Assembly: GCA_025499705.1 (NCBI GenBank)
Contig: JAFMVE010000042.1
Coordinates: 1-53,032, forward strand
Length of the DNA stretch: 53,032 nt
Reading direction: 5' to 3'
Origin: Carboxylicivirga caseinilyticus
GTDB taxonomy: Bacteria > Bacteroidota > Bacteroidia > Bacteroidales > Marinilabiliaceae
The position numbers and the translations under genes are program-made. This document shows, piece by piece, positions 43,152 through 51,446 of the stretch. Each line of letters begins with the position of its first letter. Position 1 is the first letter of the stretch. The notes below the pieces were generated by a model. That model searched no databases and was not told the DNA's origin. It was given only the letters and a program-made list of their open reading frames with translations.

Positions 43152-43208
43152 TAATATATTAGCTATAGGATAAGGATATGGCTGTATTTGTCTAATATAT
43201 TATCTATA
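43152..43208 (+). promoter_or_regulatory. Two direct repeats, probable HipB autoregulatory operator
   Basis: TAATATATTAGCTATA at 43152-43167 and TAATATATTATCTATA at 43193-43208 differ at one position and start 41 bases apart, about four helical turns. The second ends on the A of the antitoxin ATG. HipB-type antitoxins bind repeated sites at their own promoters, so these are good operator candidates. Confidence 0.55.
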
Positions 43209-43483
43209 TGTACTCAATTAATCCAACACCTCATGAAATTGGTAAGGAACTGGCCAAACGCCACAAAGCCTTGCGTAAACAATTAAAGTTATCTCAATCA
43301 GATATGGCAGAGAGATCTGGAGTCTCTTTAGGTAGCTTAAAGCGTTTTGAAACTACCGGACAAATATCTTTGGAATCATTGCTTAAGTTAGCTCACCTTC
43401 TTGATAGACTCGAAGATTTTAAACTAGTTTTCCAACCCAAAGAAGACTTAGGCAATATTGAGGATCTTTTTTTGACTAAATAG
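43208..43483 (+). CDS. HipB-like XRE-family antitoxin
   Basis: This 91-residue protein is almost entirely an XRE/Cro helix-turn-helix (about 12-72): GKELAKRHKALRKQLKLSQ, then SDMAERSGVSLGSLKRFE and a closing helix SLESLLKLAHLL. This is the type encoded directly upstream of HipA kinases. The start overlaps the second of two direct repeats. The next gene, 17 bases downstream, is a truncated HipA-like stub, so this looks like an antitoxin that has lost its toxin. It may still repress its own promoter. Confidence 0.78.
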   Translation: MYSINPTPHEIGKELAKRHKALRKQLKLSQSDMAERSGVSLGSLKRFETTGQISLESLLKLAHLLDRLEDFKLVFQPKEDLGNIEDLFLTK

Positions 43484-43500
43484 TAGGTAAAGAAACTGTT

Positions 43501-43701
43501 ATGGAAAACATCAAAAATATTTTAGTGTCTTTGGAGCTTGAGGGCCAAAGTTATGCTGTAGGGGAAATGGTAAGGGATAATCGAATAATCTACTTTCGCT
43601 ATAATGCTGATTTTTTGGACTGTGGTCTCAATATTTCACCAATTAAGCTGCCTTATAATAATGAAATTAATTCCGGCTCATGTTGTTATATTCATAAATG
43701 A
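43501..43701 (+). pseudogene. Truncated HipA-like kinase (N-terminal stub)
   Basis: The 66-residue product contains only the N-terminal HipA subdomain (VGEMVRDNRIIYFRYNADFL, then GLNISPIKLPYNNEINSG). Homology then ends and the frame stops within a few unrelated residues (SCCYIHK). HipA toxins are normally over 400 residues with a kinase core, all of which is missing. Only 25 bases separate the end from the convergent LacI gene, so the rest was deleted rather than displaced nearby. It is probably non-functional as a toxin. Confidence 0.82.
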
Positions 43702-43726
43702 ACGTATTTTTAATAACTAAGATGAA

Positions 43727-44737
43727 TTATGTCGAACCATTAATCACCAATTCCCCGGAAAGAAGAATTTGTTTAATAGAATTTTGAGATTCTTCATTGT
43801 CGATACGATCAAGTAATAATTGAGCGGCTTTTTTTCCTATTTTTTTACCTAAAGGATTAATATAGGATAATGTTGGTTGATACATTTTGGAGAATATCGA
43901 CTCACAAAAACCAATAACAGCAATCTTATCAGGTACTTGAATATTATTCTTATATATAGCTTGCATTACACCCGACATGGTTAAATCACTAATTGCAAAA
44001 ATGGAATCAGTTTTATGAGAGCTGTTAATAAGATCATCTGTTGCTTTGTAGGCTTCAAGTGTCGATTCTCCTGAAATGACAAGATTATCATCGAAAGGTA
44101 ATGCATAATCGTTAAGTGCTTTTTTATAGGCTTCAAGTCTGTTTTGGCTGATTAATAAATTGGGATTACCAATACATATCGATATTTTTTTACGTCCTGT
44201 TTTAATCAAATGTTCAACTGCCCGATATGCACCATCAAAATCATCAATTAATACACAATCGGCCTTAATGTTTTTAGGTATTCGATCGAAAAAAACAATT
44301 GGGATATGTTCCTCAATGAGCGATTCGAAATGATCAAAATTCTGGGTCTTACGACTTACAGATGCCAGTATGCCATCAACATTATTGTGTAATAATATTT
44401 CCAGATTATCACGCTCTCTTTTTTCCGATTCTCCGGATTGCAAAATCATAAGATTATATCCCCTTTTATGAACTTCTTTTTCAACTGCTTTAATGATTGA
44501 AGGAAAAAAGAAAGGAGAAATTTGTGGTACTATTAATCCGATTATCCTGCTTCGTTGTTGTCGGAAAGATATCGCAGTTGCATTAGGTTTGTATTTAAGT
44601 TTCTTTGCCAATGCATTAACCCTGTCTTTAGTTGCTTTACTAATATCAGGATGATCTTTTAATGCCCGACTCACTGTTGATTTTGAAACTCCCAGCTGTT
44701 TTGCTATATCTATTATTGTAATGTTTTTATCCTTCAT
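43727..44737 (-). CDS. LacI-family transcriptional regulator
   Basis: This 336-residue repressor has an N-terminal helix-turn-helix (TIIDIAKQLG followed by VSKSTVSRAL), a hinge helix and a type I periplasmic-binding-like sugar domain (about 62-330). The motif SRIIGLIVPQISPFFFPSI marks the start of the sensor. It is divergent from the TonB receptor at 45016, and tandem operator-like sites GCAACTGGTTGC and CAACCGGTTG lie between them. It most likely represses itself and the receptor-kinase-phosphorylase-MFS operon until a sugar or sugar phosphate binds. The ligand is unknown. Confidence 0.9.
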   Translation of the reverse strand: MKDKNITIIDIAKQLGVSKSTVSRALKDHPDISKATKDRVNALAKKLKYKPNATAISFRQQRSRIIGLIVPQISPFFFPSIIKAVEKEVHKRGYNLMILQSGESEKRERDNLEILLHNNVDGILASVSRKTQNFDHFESLIEEHIPIVFFDRIPKNIKADCVLIDDFDGAYRAVEHLIKTGRKKISICIGNPNLLISQNRLEAYKKALNDYALPFDDNLVISGESTLEAYKATDDLINSSHKTDSIFAISDLTMSGVMQAIYKNNIQVPDKIAVIGFCESIFSKMYQPTLSYINPLGKKIGKKAAQLLLDRIDNEESQNSIKQILLSGELVINGST

Positions 44738-44757
44738 CAGGTATTAATGTAAATTAA

Positions 44758-44765
44758 CAAAGTTA
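44758..44765 (-). promoter_or_regulatory. Predicted -7 box of the LacI gene (TAACTTTG on the minus strand)
   Basis: Read on the minus strand this is TAACTTTG, a match to the TAnnTTTG consensus, about 20 bases upstream of the LacI ATG. The tandem operator begins 24 bases further upstream, where a -33 element would lie, consistent with autorepression. Confidence 0.45.
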
Positions 44766-44788
44766 ATAAATGTTAAATGTACTTTAAT

Positions 44789-44814
44789 GCAACTGGTTGC
44801 ACAACCGGTTGCGC
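44789..44814. promoter_or_regulatory. Tandem LacI-type operators
   Basis: GCAACTGGTTGC at 44789-44800 (symmetric apart from the central two bases) and CAACCGGTTG at 44802-44811 (perfect palindrome) are adjacent, with GC extensions on both sides. CAACCGGTTG is typical of LacI-family operators with a central CG step. Centres are about 12 bases apart, so the two sites could not easily be filled by two dimers on the same face at once. The site lies in the divergent promoter region. Confidence 0.72.
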
Positions 44815-45015
44815 TTCTATGTAGTTGATAGAAAGGCTTTAGGGATGTTGTTTTTTGGCTGGTCATTACTTATTTTTACATCAGTTTACTTAGCTAAGGT
44901 ATCAATAAATGTGAAAAAATGCGAAGTGTTGTTTGGTGTTGTTTTTTAATTATCGACAAAGAACATGGTAAGTTGAAAAGTATTTAAAGAAAAAGTGATC
45001 TAAAGTTACAGTTTT

Positions 45016-47679
45016 ATGAAAAAGAAAGTATTAATATCAGTTCTGATGAGCCTTATTTTTACCGGCTATCTATATGCACAGGAAGGTGTATTAAAAGGGA
45101 ACATAACAGATGCGGCTAACGGAGATGTATTAATCGGTGCATCCATATTAATTAAAGGAACTACAATTGGTACTATAACCGATTTAGACGGTAATTATAT
45201 TATCGAAAATTTACCAACAGGAAGTCAAATGATAGTTGCTTCATTTGTAGGGTATTCCAAAAAAGAATTAAGTGTTGATATAAAATCAGAAGGTGAAACC
45301 GTATTGGATTTGCAACTGGCTCCTGACTTAATTGGTTTAGATCAGGTAGTAATAACAGGAGTAGTTAATCAAAAAGCTGCAATTGAATCTAGTGTGGCAA
45401 TGACTACTTTGAAGCCTAAGTCAGTTGAACAATTTGGAGCAACTACTACTGCCGAATTATTTAAAGCTATTCCGGGTATTCGTTCCGAATCATCAGGTGG
45501 TGAAGGTAATGCTAATATTGCAGTACGGGGTATTCCGGTGGCTTCCGGTGGATCAAAATTTTTGCAGCTACACGAGGATGGTTTGCCCGTTATGCAATTC
45601 GGTGATATTTCTTTTGGGAATGCTGATATATTTGTCAGATCGGATCGTACCATTGGGCGCATTGAAGCTATTAAAGGAGGTAGTGCATCAACATTTGCAA
45701 GTAATTCACCTGCCGGTATTATTAACTTTATCAGTAAAACAGGGGCTACAGAAGGAGGAAGTGTAGGTATGACATTAGGAGCTGATTATAAATCTTTCAG
45801 AACAGATTTTGAATACGGATCTCCGATAGCTGATGGATTCCGTTTTCATGTAGGAGGATTCTTTCGTCAGGGACAAGGACCTCGTAATCCCGGATACAAT
45901 GCGAATAATGGAGGTCAGATAAAAGCCAATATAACTAAGGATTTTGAAAAAGGCTACGCTCGTTTATACTTTAAATATTTAGATGATAAAACCATTTCTT
46001 ATATGCCAATGCCGGTTAAAGTTACGGGTACAAGTGACAATCCTACTTATGAATCAGTTCCCGGTTTTGATTTGACCAATAGTTCGTTACAAAGTCCGTA
46101 TTTTAATCATATGCTAAGCGTTGATGGACAGGGTAATTCACGAGTTAGTGATATGTCAGAAGGAATGCATCCTAAAAGTATAGCTGTTGGTGGAGAATTT
46201 TCATTTGATTTAGGAAGTGGCTGGAATCTGAAAGAGCGTTTCCGTTATGCGAAAAACCACGGAAAATTTGTATCGCCATTCCCGGCTCAGGTTGCCGGTG
46301 CAGATGATATAGCAACAAGTATTGCAGGTTCGGGATATAGCTTAAGTTACGCCAACGGGGCAAATGCCGGTGTTGCCTTATCTGAATCAGAAATTAATAA
46401 TCTGAATGACAATGGTTTGTTAATGCGCATACATACATTTGATGTTGACATTAACAACTTGGATAATTTTACCAACGACATCTATTTGACTCGTTCATTT
46501 GATAAATGGAACGTAACAGCTGGTTATTATAAGGCCATGCAAAACATTGGCATGACATGGTTGTGGCAAAGTTATCTTACTGATGTTAGTTCTGATAATG
46601 GTCCTCGATTGATGAATCTGGAAGGAGCAGACGGAACACAATATACCAGTACCGGTTTATTAGCTCACGGAGTACCTTATTGGGGGAATTGTTGTACACG
46701 TGGATATGATATGAATTATATTATTGACGCAGTATATGCCAATGTTGGAGTAGAGTTAACTGATGATCTTAATATGGAAGCCAGTATGAGATATGATATG
46801 GGTGATGTTTCTGGATATTATCTAAATAATTATCAGGCTCCTGTTGATGTTGATAATAATGGTGATATTTCATATGTAGAACAGGAAGTAACTGTTTTGG
46901 ATAATGCCAATCCTAATGTTGTAAATTACGATTATAGTTATTTGTCTTATTCAATTGGTGCAAATTATCAGATAAACAACGATCAGGCTGTTTATACTCG
47001 TTATAGTAAGGGAGGAAGAGCCAATGCTGATCGTTTATTGTATACTCCGTTTATTGATGATGAAGGAAAGACCATTGATGGATTGGATGCTGATGAGATT
47101 GGGCAGTTAGAGCTGGGGTATAAATATAAGTCGCCTTCATTAGCTGTAATTGTTACCGGTTTTTTAACCAATATCAAAGAGCAGAACGAGGAATTTGGCA
47201 GAATACTCAATAAGGAATTCAGAACTTATGGAGCTGAATTTGAGGGAATATATTCACTGAAAGAATTTAATCTGGCAGTTGGCGCTACCTATACTAAGGC
47301 TGAAATTACCAAGAGTTTGAACGAAGATGAAGAAGGAAATGAACCACGTCGTGTACCAAGTTTACTTTATAACGTTTCTCCTTCGTACGATTTGTTCAAC
47401 AAAAGATCATCTATCGGTTTTAGTGTTGTGGGTACAACAAAAGTGTATGCACAAGATGATAACGCCATTGTATTACCTGGTTATGCATATGTAAATGCAT
47501 TTTTATCCTACAATATTATCAAAGGTTTAAATGCAAGAGCTAATGTAAATAACTTGTTCAATACTTTAGGTTTTACTGAAATGGAAGGGGATACATTTGT
47601 TGAAAACAGTACCAATTATTTACGAGCTCGACCAATTACAGGCAGAGCTACCACAGTTAGTTTAACGTATACATTTTAA
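45016..47679 (+). CDS. TonB-dependent receptor without SusD partner
   Basis: This 887-residue outer-membrane receptor has a signal peptide ending LYAQ. A carboxypeptidase-regulatory-like domain (about 25-100, GASILIKGTTIGTITDLDG) follows, then a plug with ELFKAIPGIRSESSGGEG and VRGIPV, and a 22-strand-type barrel ending VSLTYTF. It is shorter than SusC proteins and no SusD gene adjoins, so it belongs with the classical TonB receptors that take small ligands. It heads the LacI-controlled operon and presumably imports the substrate of the GH13_18 phosphorylase, perhaps sucrose or another small glucoside. The ligand is inferred from neighbours only. Confidence 0.88.
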   Translation: MKKKVLISVLMSLIFTGYLYAQEGVLKGNITDAANGDVLIGASILIKGTTIGTITDLDGNYIIENLPTGSQMIVASFVGYSKKELSVDIKSEGETVLDLQLAPDLIGLDQVVITGVVNQKAAIESSVAMTTLKPKSVEQFGATTTAELFKAIPGIRSESSGGEGNANIAVRGIPVASGGSKFLQLHEDGLPVMQFGDISFGNADIFVRSDRTIGRIEAIKGGSASTFASNSPAGIINFISKTGATEGGSVGMTLGADYKSFRTDFEYGSPIADGFRFHVGGFFRQGQGPRNPGYNANNGGQIKANITKDFEKGYARLYFKYLDDKTISYMPMPVKVTGTSDNPTYESVPGFDLTNSSLQSPYFNHMLSVDGQGNSRVSDMSEGMHPKSIAVGGEFSFDLGSGWNLKERFRYAKNHGKFVSPFPAQVAGADDIATSIAGSGYSLSYANGANAGVALSESEINNLNDNGLLMRIHTFDVDINNLDNFTNDIYLTRSFDKWNVTAGYYKAMQNIGMTWLWQSYLTDVSSDNGPRLMNLEGADGTQYTSTGLLAHGVPYWGNCCTRGYDMNYIIDAVYANVGVELTDDLNMEASMRYDMGDVSGYYLNNYQAPVDVDNNGDISYVEQEVTVLDNANPNVVNYDYSYLSYSIGANYQINNDQAVYTRYSKGGRANADRLLYTPFIDDEGKTIDGLDADEIGQLELGYKYKSPSLAVIVTGFLTNIKEQNEEFGRILNKEFRTYGAEFEGIYSLKEFNLAVGATYTKAEITKSLNEDEEGNEPRRVPSLLYNVSPSYDLFNKRSSIGFSVVGTTKVYAQDDNAIVLPGYAYVNAFLSYNIIKGLNARANVNNLFNTLGFTEMEGDTFVENSTNYLRARPITGRATTVSLTYTF

Positions 47680-47693
47680 TCGGAGTGGATTGG

Positions 47694-47765
47694 AGCAGGT
47701 TGTTTAAGCCATTCAGAGGAAAGATAACAGAAGCAGAGCGATAGAAACGGTTTAAACAACCTGCT
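47694..47765 (+). other. Long-stem intercistronic RNA structure (17-bp stem, 38-base loop)
   Basis: AGCAGGTTGTTTAAGCC at 47694-47710 pairs with GGTTTAAACAACCTGCT at 47749-47765 (one G-U wobble), enclosing a purine-rich 38-base loop. A weak stem followed by seven T residues lies at about 47776-47799. This sits between the receptor and kinase genes and could be an attenuator, a processing site or a small-RNA element. Confidence 0.55.
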
Positions 47766-47881
47766 TATTTCAACAAAAGCTTGTGCTGATTTTTTTGATC
47801 AAAACATTGTTTTAATAAATTATTTATCAGTCAATAATCATCATCTGTTGGATGTGGATTGGGACATAAAGTGTTTGAGTT

Positions 47882-48532
47882 TTGAAGGGAGATAATATTA
47901 TAATAGATGACAATAATATACAATTGGCAAAAGAGATAATACCTCATATTATTGATCGAATTAAAGCTAAAGATGGCAGATATATTATATCTGTTGCAGG
48001 TGAGTCGGGGAGTGGTAAATCAACTAATGGAAAAGCGTTGGAGCAAATACTTTCTTCCATGGGAATAAAAAGTAAATTGATAGGGCAGGATGATTATTTT
48101 GTATTACCACCGAAGTCGAATGATGCCCGACGAAGAGAAGATTCAGAATGGTTAGGCCCGCATGTTGAAGTTAATATGCTTTTAATGGATCGTCATTTAG
48201 TACAGGCTATAAGTGGTGTAAACACGTTTGTTAAACCGTTGGTTGATTATTATGCAAACAGTGTTGAAGACGAAACTGTTGATTTGACGGATGTTAAAGT
48301 GATATTGGCCGAAGGTACGTATACTTCTTTACTTAAGCATGTTGATACTCGCATTTTTATGGCAGGTACCAGAGTTGATACACTGCAGTTACGTAAAAAC
48401 AGAAATAGGGGTTCCGAAGCGAATGATCCGTTTGTAGAAGAGATTTTAAAAACGGAACACAAAATAATTGCAGGTCATGCTTTGCTCGCCGATATTGTTG
48501 TTACAAAGGATTTTGAGGTTGTTGTAAAATAA
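47882..48532 (+). CDS. P-loop kinase of the uridine kinase/phosphoribulokinase superfamily (TTG start)
   Basis: This 216-residue cytoplasmic protein has a Walker A motif GESGSGKS at 40-47 after the strand YIISVA. DDYF follows near 70-73 and EGTYTSLL near 144-151, as in uridine-kinase-like small-molecule kinases. It must start at the TTG at 47882: a stop lies two codons upstream and the next in-frame ATG comes after the Walker A motif. It lies 14 bases ahead of the phosphorylase gene, so the two should act in one pathway. Possible substrates are the sugar to be cleaved, the released fructose, or glycerate if the phosphorylase acts on glucosylglycerate. Ordinary uridine salvage would be odd here. 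Confidence 0.68.
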   Translation: MKGDNIIIDDNNIQLAKEIIPHIIDRIKAKDGRYIISVAGESGSGKSTNGKALEQILSSMGIKSKLIGQDDYFVLPPKSNDARRREDSEWLGPHVEVNMLLMDRHLVQAISGVNTFVKPLVDYYANSVEDETVDLTDVKVILAEGTYTSLLKHVDTRIFMAGTRVDTLQLRKNRNRGSEANDPFVEEILKTEHKIIAGHALLADIVVTKDFEVVVK

Positions 48533-48545
48533 GAAAATCAGAATT

Positions 48546-50015
48546 ATGGCAGTTAAAAATAAAGTTCAGTTGATTACTTATCCCGATTCGTTGGGAGGCA
48601 ATCTGAAAACTCTCAATAAAACTTTGGAGACTCACTTTAAAGGTCTGTTTGAGGGCGGAATACATATATTACCACCTTATCCGTCGTCAGGCGACAGAGG
48701 ATTTGCACCGCTAACCTATCTTGAAATAGATTCTGCTTTTGGTGATTGGAATGATATCAGAACAATTGGGCAAAAGCACGATGTTTTGCTCGATCTAATG
48801 GTGAATCATATATCTCAGCAATCTCCTTTTTTTCAGGAATTCCTGGAGAAAGGAAAAGAATCGGAATTTGCTGATCTTTTTATCACTTTAAATAAAATAT
48901 GGAAAGATGGAGAACCTGTTCAAAAGGACATTGATAAAATGTTTCTGCGCCGTAAGGTACCCTATTCCGAATTTGAAATTAAGTCTACAGGCCAAAAAGA
49001 ACGGGTTTGGACAACATTCGGAAAAACAAATCCTTCGGAACAAATAGACCTTGATATTCATTCGCAGGCAACCAAGGATTTATTAGAAAAATTCCTGACA
49101 AATTTTAAGGCGCAAGGGATTAAGATTGTACGATTGGATGCTGTAGGTTATGTGATTAAAAAACTAGGAACAAGTTGTTTTTTTGTAGAGCCTGAAATAT
49201 ACCAGTTTCTGGACTGGATATCTTATTTGGCTAAATCACTTGATCTGGAATTATTGCCCGAAGTGCATTCGCATTATTCAATACAATACAAACTGGCTGA
49301 ACATGGTCATTGGATTTACGATTTTATATTACCATACCGTATTCTTGAATTCTTTATTAATAAATCATCTGCTAATCTCAAAGAGTACTTAAAAAATCGT
49401 CCTGAGAAGCAATTCACAATGCTTGACTGTCATGATGGAGTACCGGTAAAACCTGATCTGGATGAATTAATTAATACCGATGAAGCTCGAAAAATAGTAG
49501 ATGTATGTGTTGACAGGGGAGCTAATTTAAGTTTGATTGTGTCAGATGATCATAAAGCACCTGATGGTTTTGACGTTCATCAAATAAGATGCTCTTATTA
49601 TTCAGTACTTAATTCCGATGATAATGCTTATCTGGCTGCAAGAGCCATTCAGTTTTTTGTGCCTGGAGTACCACAAGTTTATTATGTTGGCATGCTTGCC
49701 GGTGAAAACGATACAGAAGCAGTTAAAAGTACAGGTGAAGGACGTGAAATAAACCGTCATAACTTCTCAATGGACGAGATAGACGTTTGTATGAAAAAAG
49801 AGGTAGTGCAGCGTCTGCAAAAACTTATTAGGTTCAGGAACAACCATGAAGCTTTTGATGGAACATTTAGTGTGGTAGAAAGCAATGATGATGAATTATG
49901 TCTGTTGTGGACGAGAGGGAAAGTATATTGCCGCTTAAGTGTTGATCTGAACGATAAAAAGAGTGTAATCCACTTTTCTGATAAAGACAATAATGAGTCA
50001 GTATATTTAATATAA
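48546..50015 (+). CDS. GH13_18 glucoside phosphorylase (sucrose phosphorylase family)
   Basis: This 489-residue enzyme is a clear relative of sucrose phosphorylases, opening KVQLITYPDSLGGNLKTL and HILPPYPSSGDRGF. The catalytic triad is present: nucleophile D198 in VRLDAVGY, acid/base E239 in PEVHSHY, and D297 in LDCHDG. The family splits into sucrose, sucrose 6'-phosphate, glucosylglycerol and glucosylglycerate phosphorylases. At positions I align with Pro134 and Tyr344 of the Bifidobacterium adolescentis enzyme this protein has R135 and H345. From memory that pair favours a negatively charged acceptor such as fructose 6-phosphate. It makes alpha-glucose 1-phosphate in any case. Family is very likely; exact acceptor is open. 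Confidence 0.85.
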   Translation: MAVKNKVQLITYPDSLGGNLKTLNKTLETHFKGLFEGGIHILPPYPSSGDRGFAPLTYLEIDSAFGDWNDIRTIGQKHDVLLDLMVNHISQQSPFFQEFLEKGKESEFADLFITLNKIWKDGEPVQKDIDKMFLRRKVPYSEFEIKSTGQKERVWTTFGKTNPSEQIDLDIHSQATKDLLEKFLTNFKAQGIKIVRLDAVGYVIKKLGTSCFFVEPEIYQFLDWISYLAKSLDLELLPEVHSHYSIQYKLAEHGHWIYDFILPYRILEFFINKSSANLKEYLKNRPEKQFTMLDCHDGVPVKPDLDELINTDEARKIVDVCVDRGANLSLIVSDDHKAPDGFDVHQIRCSYYSVLNSDDNAYLAARAIQFFVPGVPQVYYVGMLAGENDTEAVKSTGEGREINRHNFSMDEIDVCMKKEVVQRLQKLIRFRNNHEAFDGTFSVVESNDDELCLLWTRGKVYCRLSVDLNDKKSVIHFSDKDNNESVYLI

Positions 50016-50083
50016 AAATAGCTCTGTATATAATCTGATTCATCGCGGTTAGAAAAAAATAAATCAGCTTTAAAAATAATGCA

Positions 50084-51295
50084 ATGCATAATCGAAATAT
50101 AAAATCAATAAAATGGCTTACATACATGATGTTTCTAATGTTTGCCATGACAACCGATGCTGTCGGAGTTATCATCCCCGAAGTAATGAAAGCCTTTGAT
50201 TTAAGCATGACTGCTGCAGGTCTGCTGCATTACGGACCAATGACAGCTATTGCTTTAGCAGGTATGTTTTTGGGCTTTCTGGCTGATCGACTTGGACGAA
50301 AGCGAACCATTATATTAGGTTTGGTGCTGTTTGTTGTAAACTCATATTTATTTATTGTTGGCAATAGCTTTGTCTATTATCTTACTTTGATGATTGTTTC
50401 AGGAGCAGCTATAGGAATTTTTAAAACAGCAGCATTGGCACTTATTGGCGATATATCCCAATCATCAAGAGATCATACTTCTACTATGAATACTGTGGAA
50501 GGCTTTTTTGGTGTTGGTGCTATTATCGGACCTTTTGTAATCAGTTATTTATTAACACAAGGAGTGGCCTGGAAATGGTTGTTTGTTATTGCAGCTACTC
50601 TATGTGTGATGTTAATTGTTTTGGCATTGTTAGTCAAATATCCTTCTACAGTGAATAATACTGAAGAGCCTATTAATATGAGACAGACATTTGCTATGCT
50701 CAGGGATCCATACGCATTAGGATTTTCTTTAGCCAGTTTTTTTTATGTTTCGGTTGAAGCTGCTATTTATGTTTGGATGCCTACATTGATAAAAGATTAT
50801 GATGGTAATTTACTTCTTTTGGCCACCTATGCTTTACCGGTTTTTTTTATTTTAAGAGCAGGTGGACGTTTTATCGGAGCCTGGATGATGGCTCGTTTTG
50901 ATTGGTCAGTTATTCTATTCTTTTTTACAGGAGCTATCTTTATATGTTTTGCAGGTAGTATGATCCTAGGTCGGGAATTTACAGTTATTCTGTTGCCTTT
51001 GTCAGGTTTATTTATGTCAGTAGTTTATCCAACAATAAATTCGAAAGGGATTAGTTGCTTTCCTAAGGCTAACCATGGAGCCGTAGCCGGGGTAATATTG
51101 TTTTTTACAGCCGCAGGTGCTGCCTTTGGCCCTTTAGCAATGGGGGCTGTCAGTGATGCTTTTAATAGTGATCCGAAAGTGGGGTTTATGCTGGCTACCG
51201 TATTTGCACTGATACTATTTAGTGGCGCTGTTTTAAACCTTATAGTTAAACCAACACAAAAAAGACTTAGTCGTTTGGAAGAAAGTGAGTATTGA
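50084..51295 (+). CDS. MFS transporter of the LacI-controlled locus
   Basis: This 403-residue inner-membrane protein has about twelve hydrophobic helices, a charged motif A FLADRLGRKRT after helix 2, and a central cytoplasmic loop near 185-200. It lacks the sugar-porter PESPR and PETKG signatures of the MFS protein at 3299, so it belongs to another MFS branch. It is the last gene of the operon, 68 bases after the phosphorylase, and should carry the periplasmic substrate into the cytoplasm for phosphorolysis. Its substrate is inferred from its neighbours. Confidence 0.82.
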   Translation: MHNRNIKSIKWLTYMMFLMFAMTTDAVGVIIPEVMKAFDLSMTAAGLLHYGPMTAIALAGMFLGFLADRLGRKRTIILGLVLFVVNSYLFIVGNSFVYYLTLMIVSGAAIGIFKTAALALIGDISQSSRDHTSTMNTVEGFFGVGAIIGPFVISYLLTQGVAWKWLFVIAATLCVMLIVLALLVKYPSTVNNTEEPINMRQTFAMLRDPYALGFSLASFFYVSVEAAIYVWMPTLIKDYDGNLLLLATYALPVFFILRAGGRFIGAWMMARFDWSVILFFFTGAIFICFAGSMILGREFTVILLPLSGLFMSVVYPTINSKGISCFPKANHGAVAGVILFFTAAGAAFGPLAMGAVSDAFNSDPKVGFMLATVFALILFSGAVLNLIVKPTQKRLSRLEESEY

Positions 51296-51446
51296 TGGAT
51301 TTAAATGATAATAAGATTATTTGATGTTGATATCTTTTAGGAGGGGTGAATGATATTATTAATATATCTAATACATTAATTCTAGTGTCGATTATTAGCA
51401 AGCTTAGAATAGGAATTTATTATAATTAATACATATTAGAAACGGT

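Larger units (their letters stand above)
42555..43207. other. Long AT-rich intergenic region before the HipBA remnant
   Basis: This 653-base gap contains the dextran-locus terminator, then about 330 bases of AT-rich sequence in which I see no gene, then two large palindromes at 42968-42996 and 43011-43045, and finally the repeated operator-like sites in front of the antitoxin gene. The composition shift and the decayed toxin suggest an old insertion or recombination boundary. Confidence 0.55.

Noticed and set aside
44789-44814. Riboswitch or small-RNA leader
   Set aside because: The palindromes match LacI-type operators and lie next to a LacI gene in a divergent promoter, which is the simpler reading.
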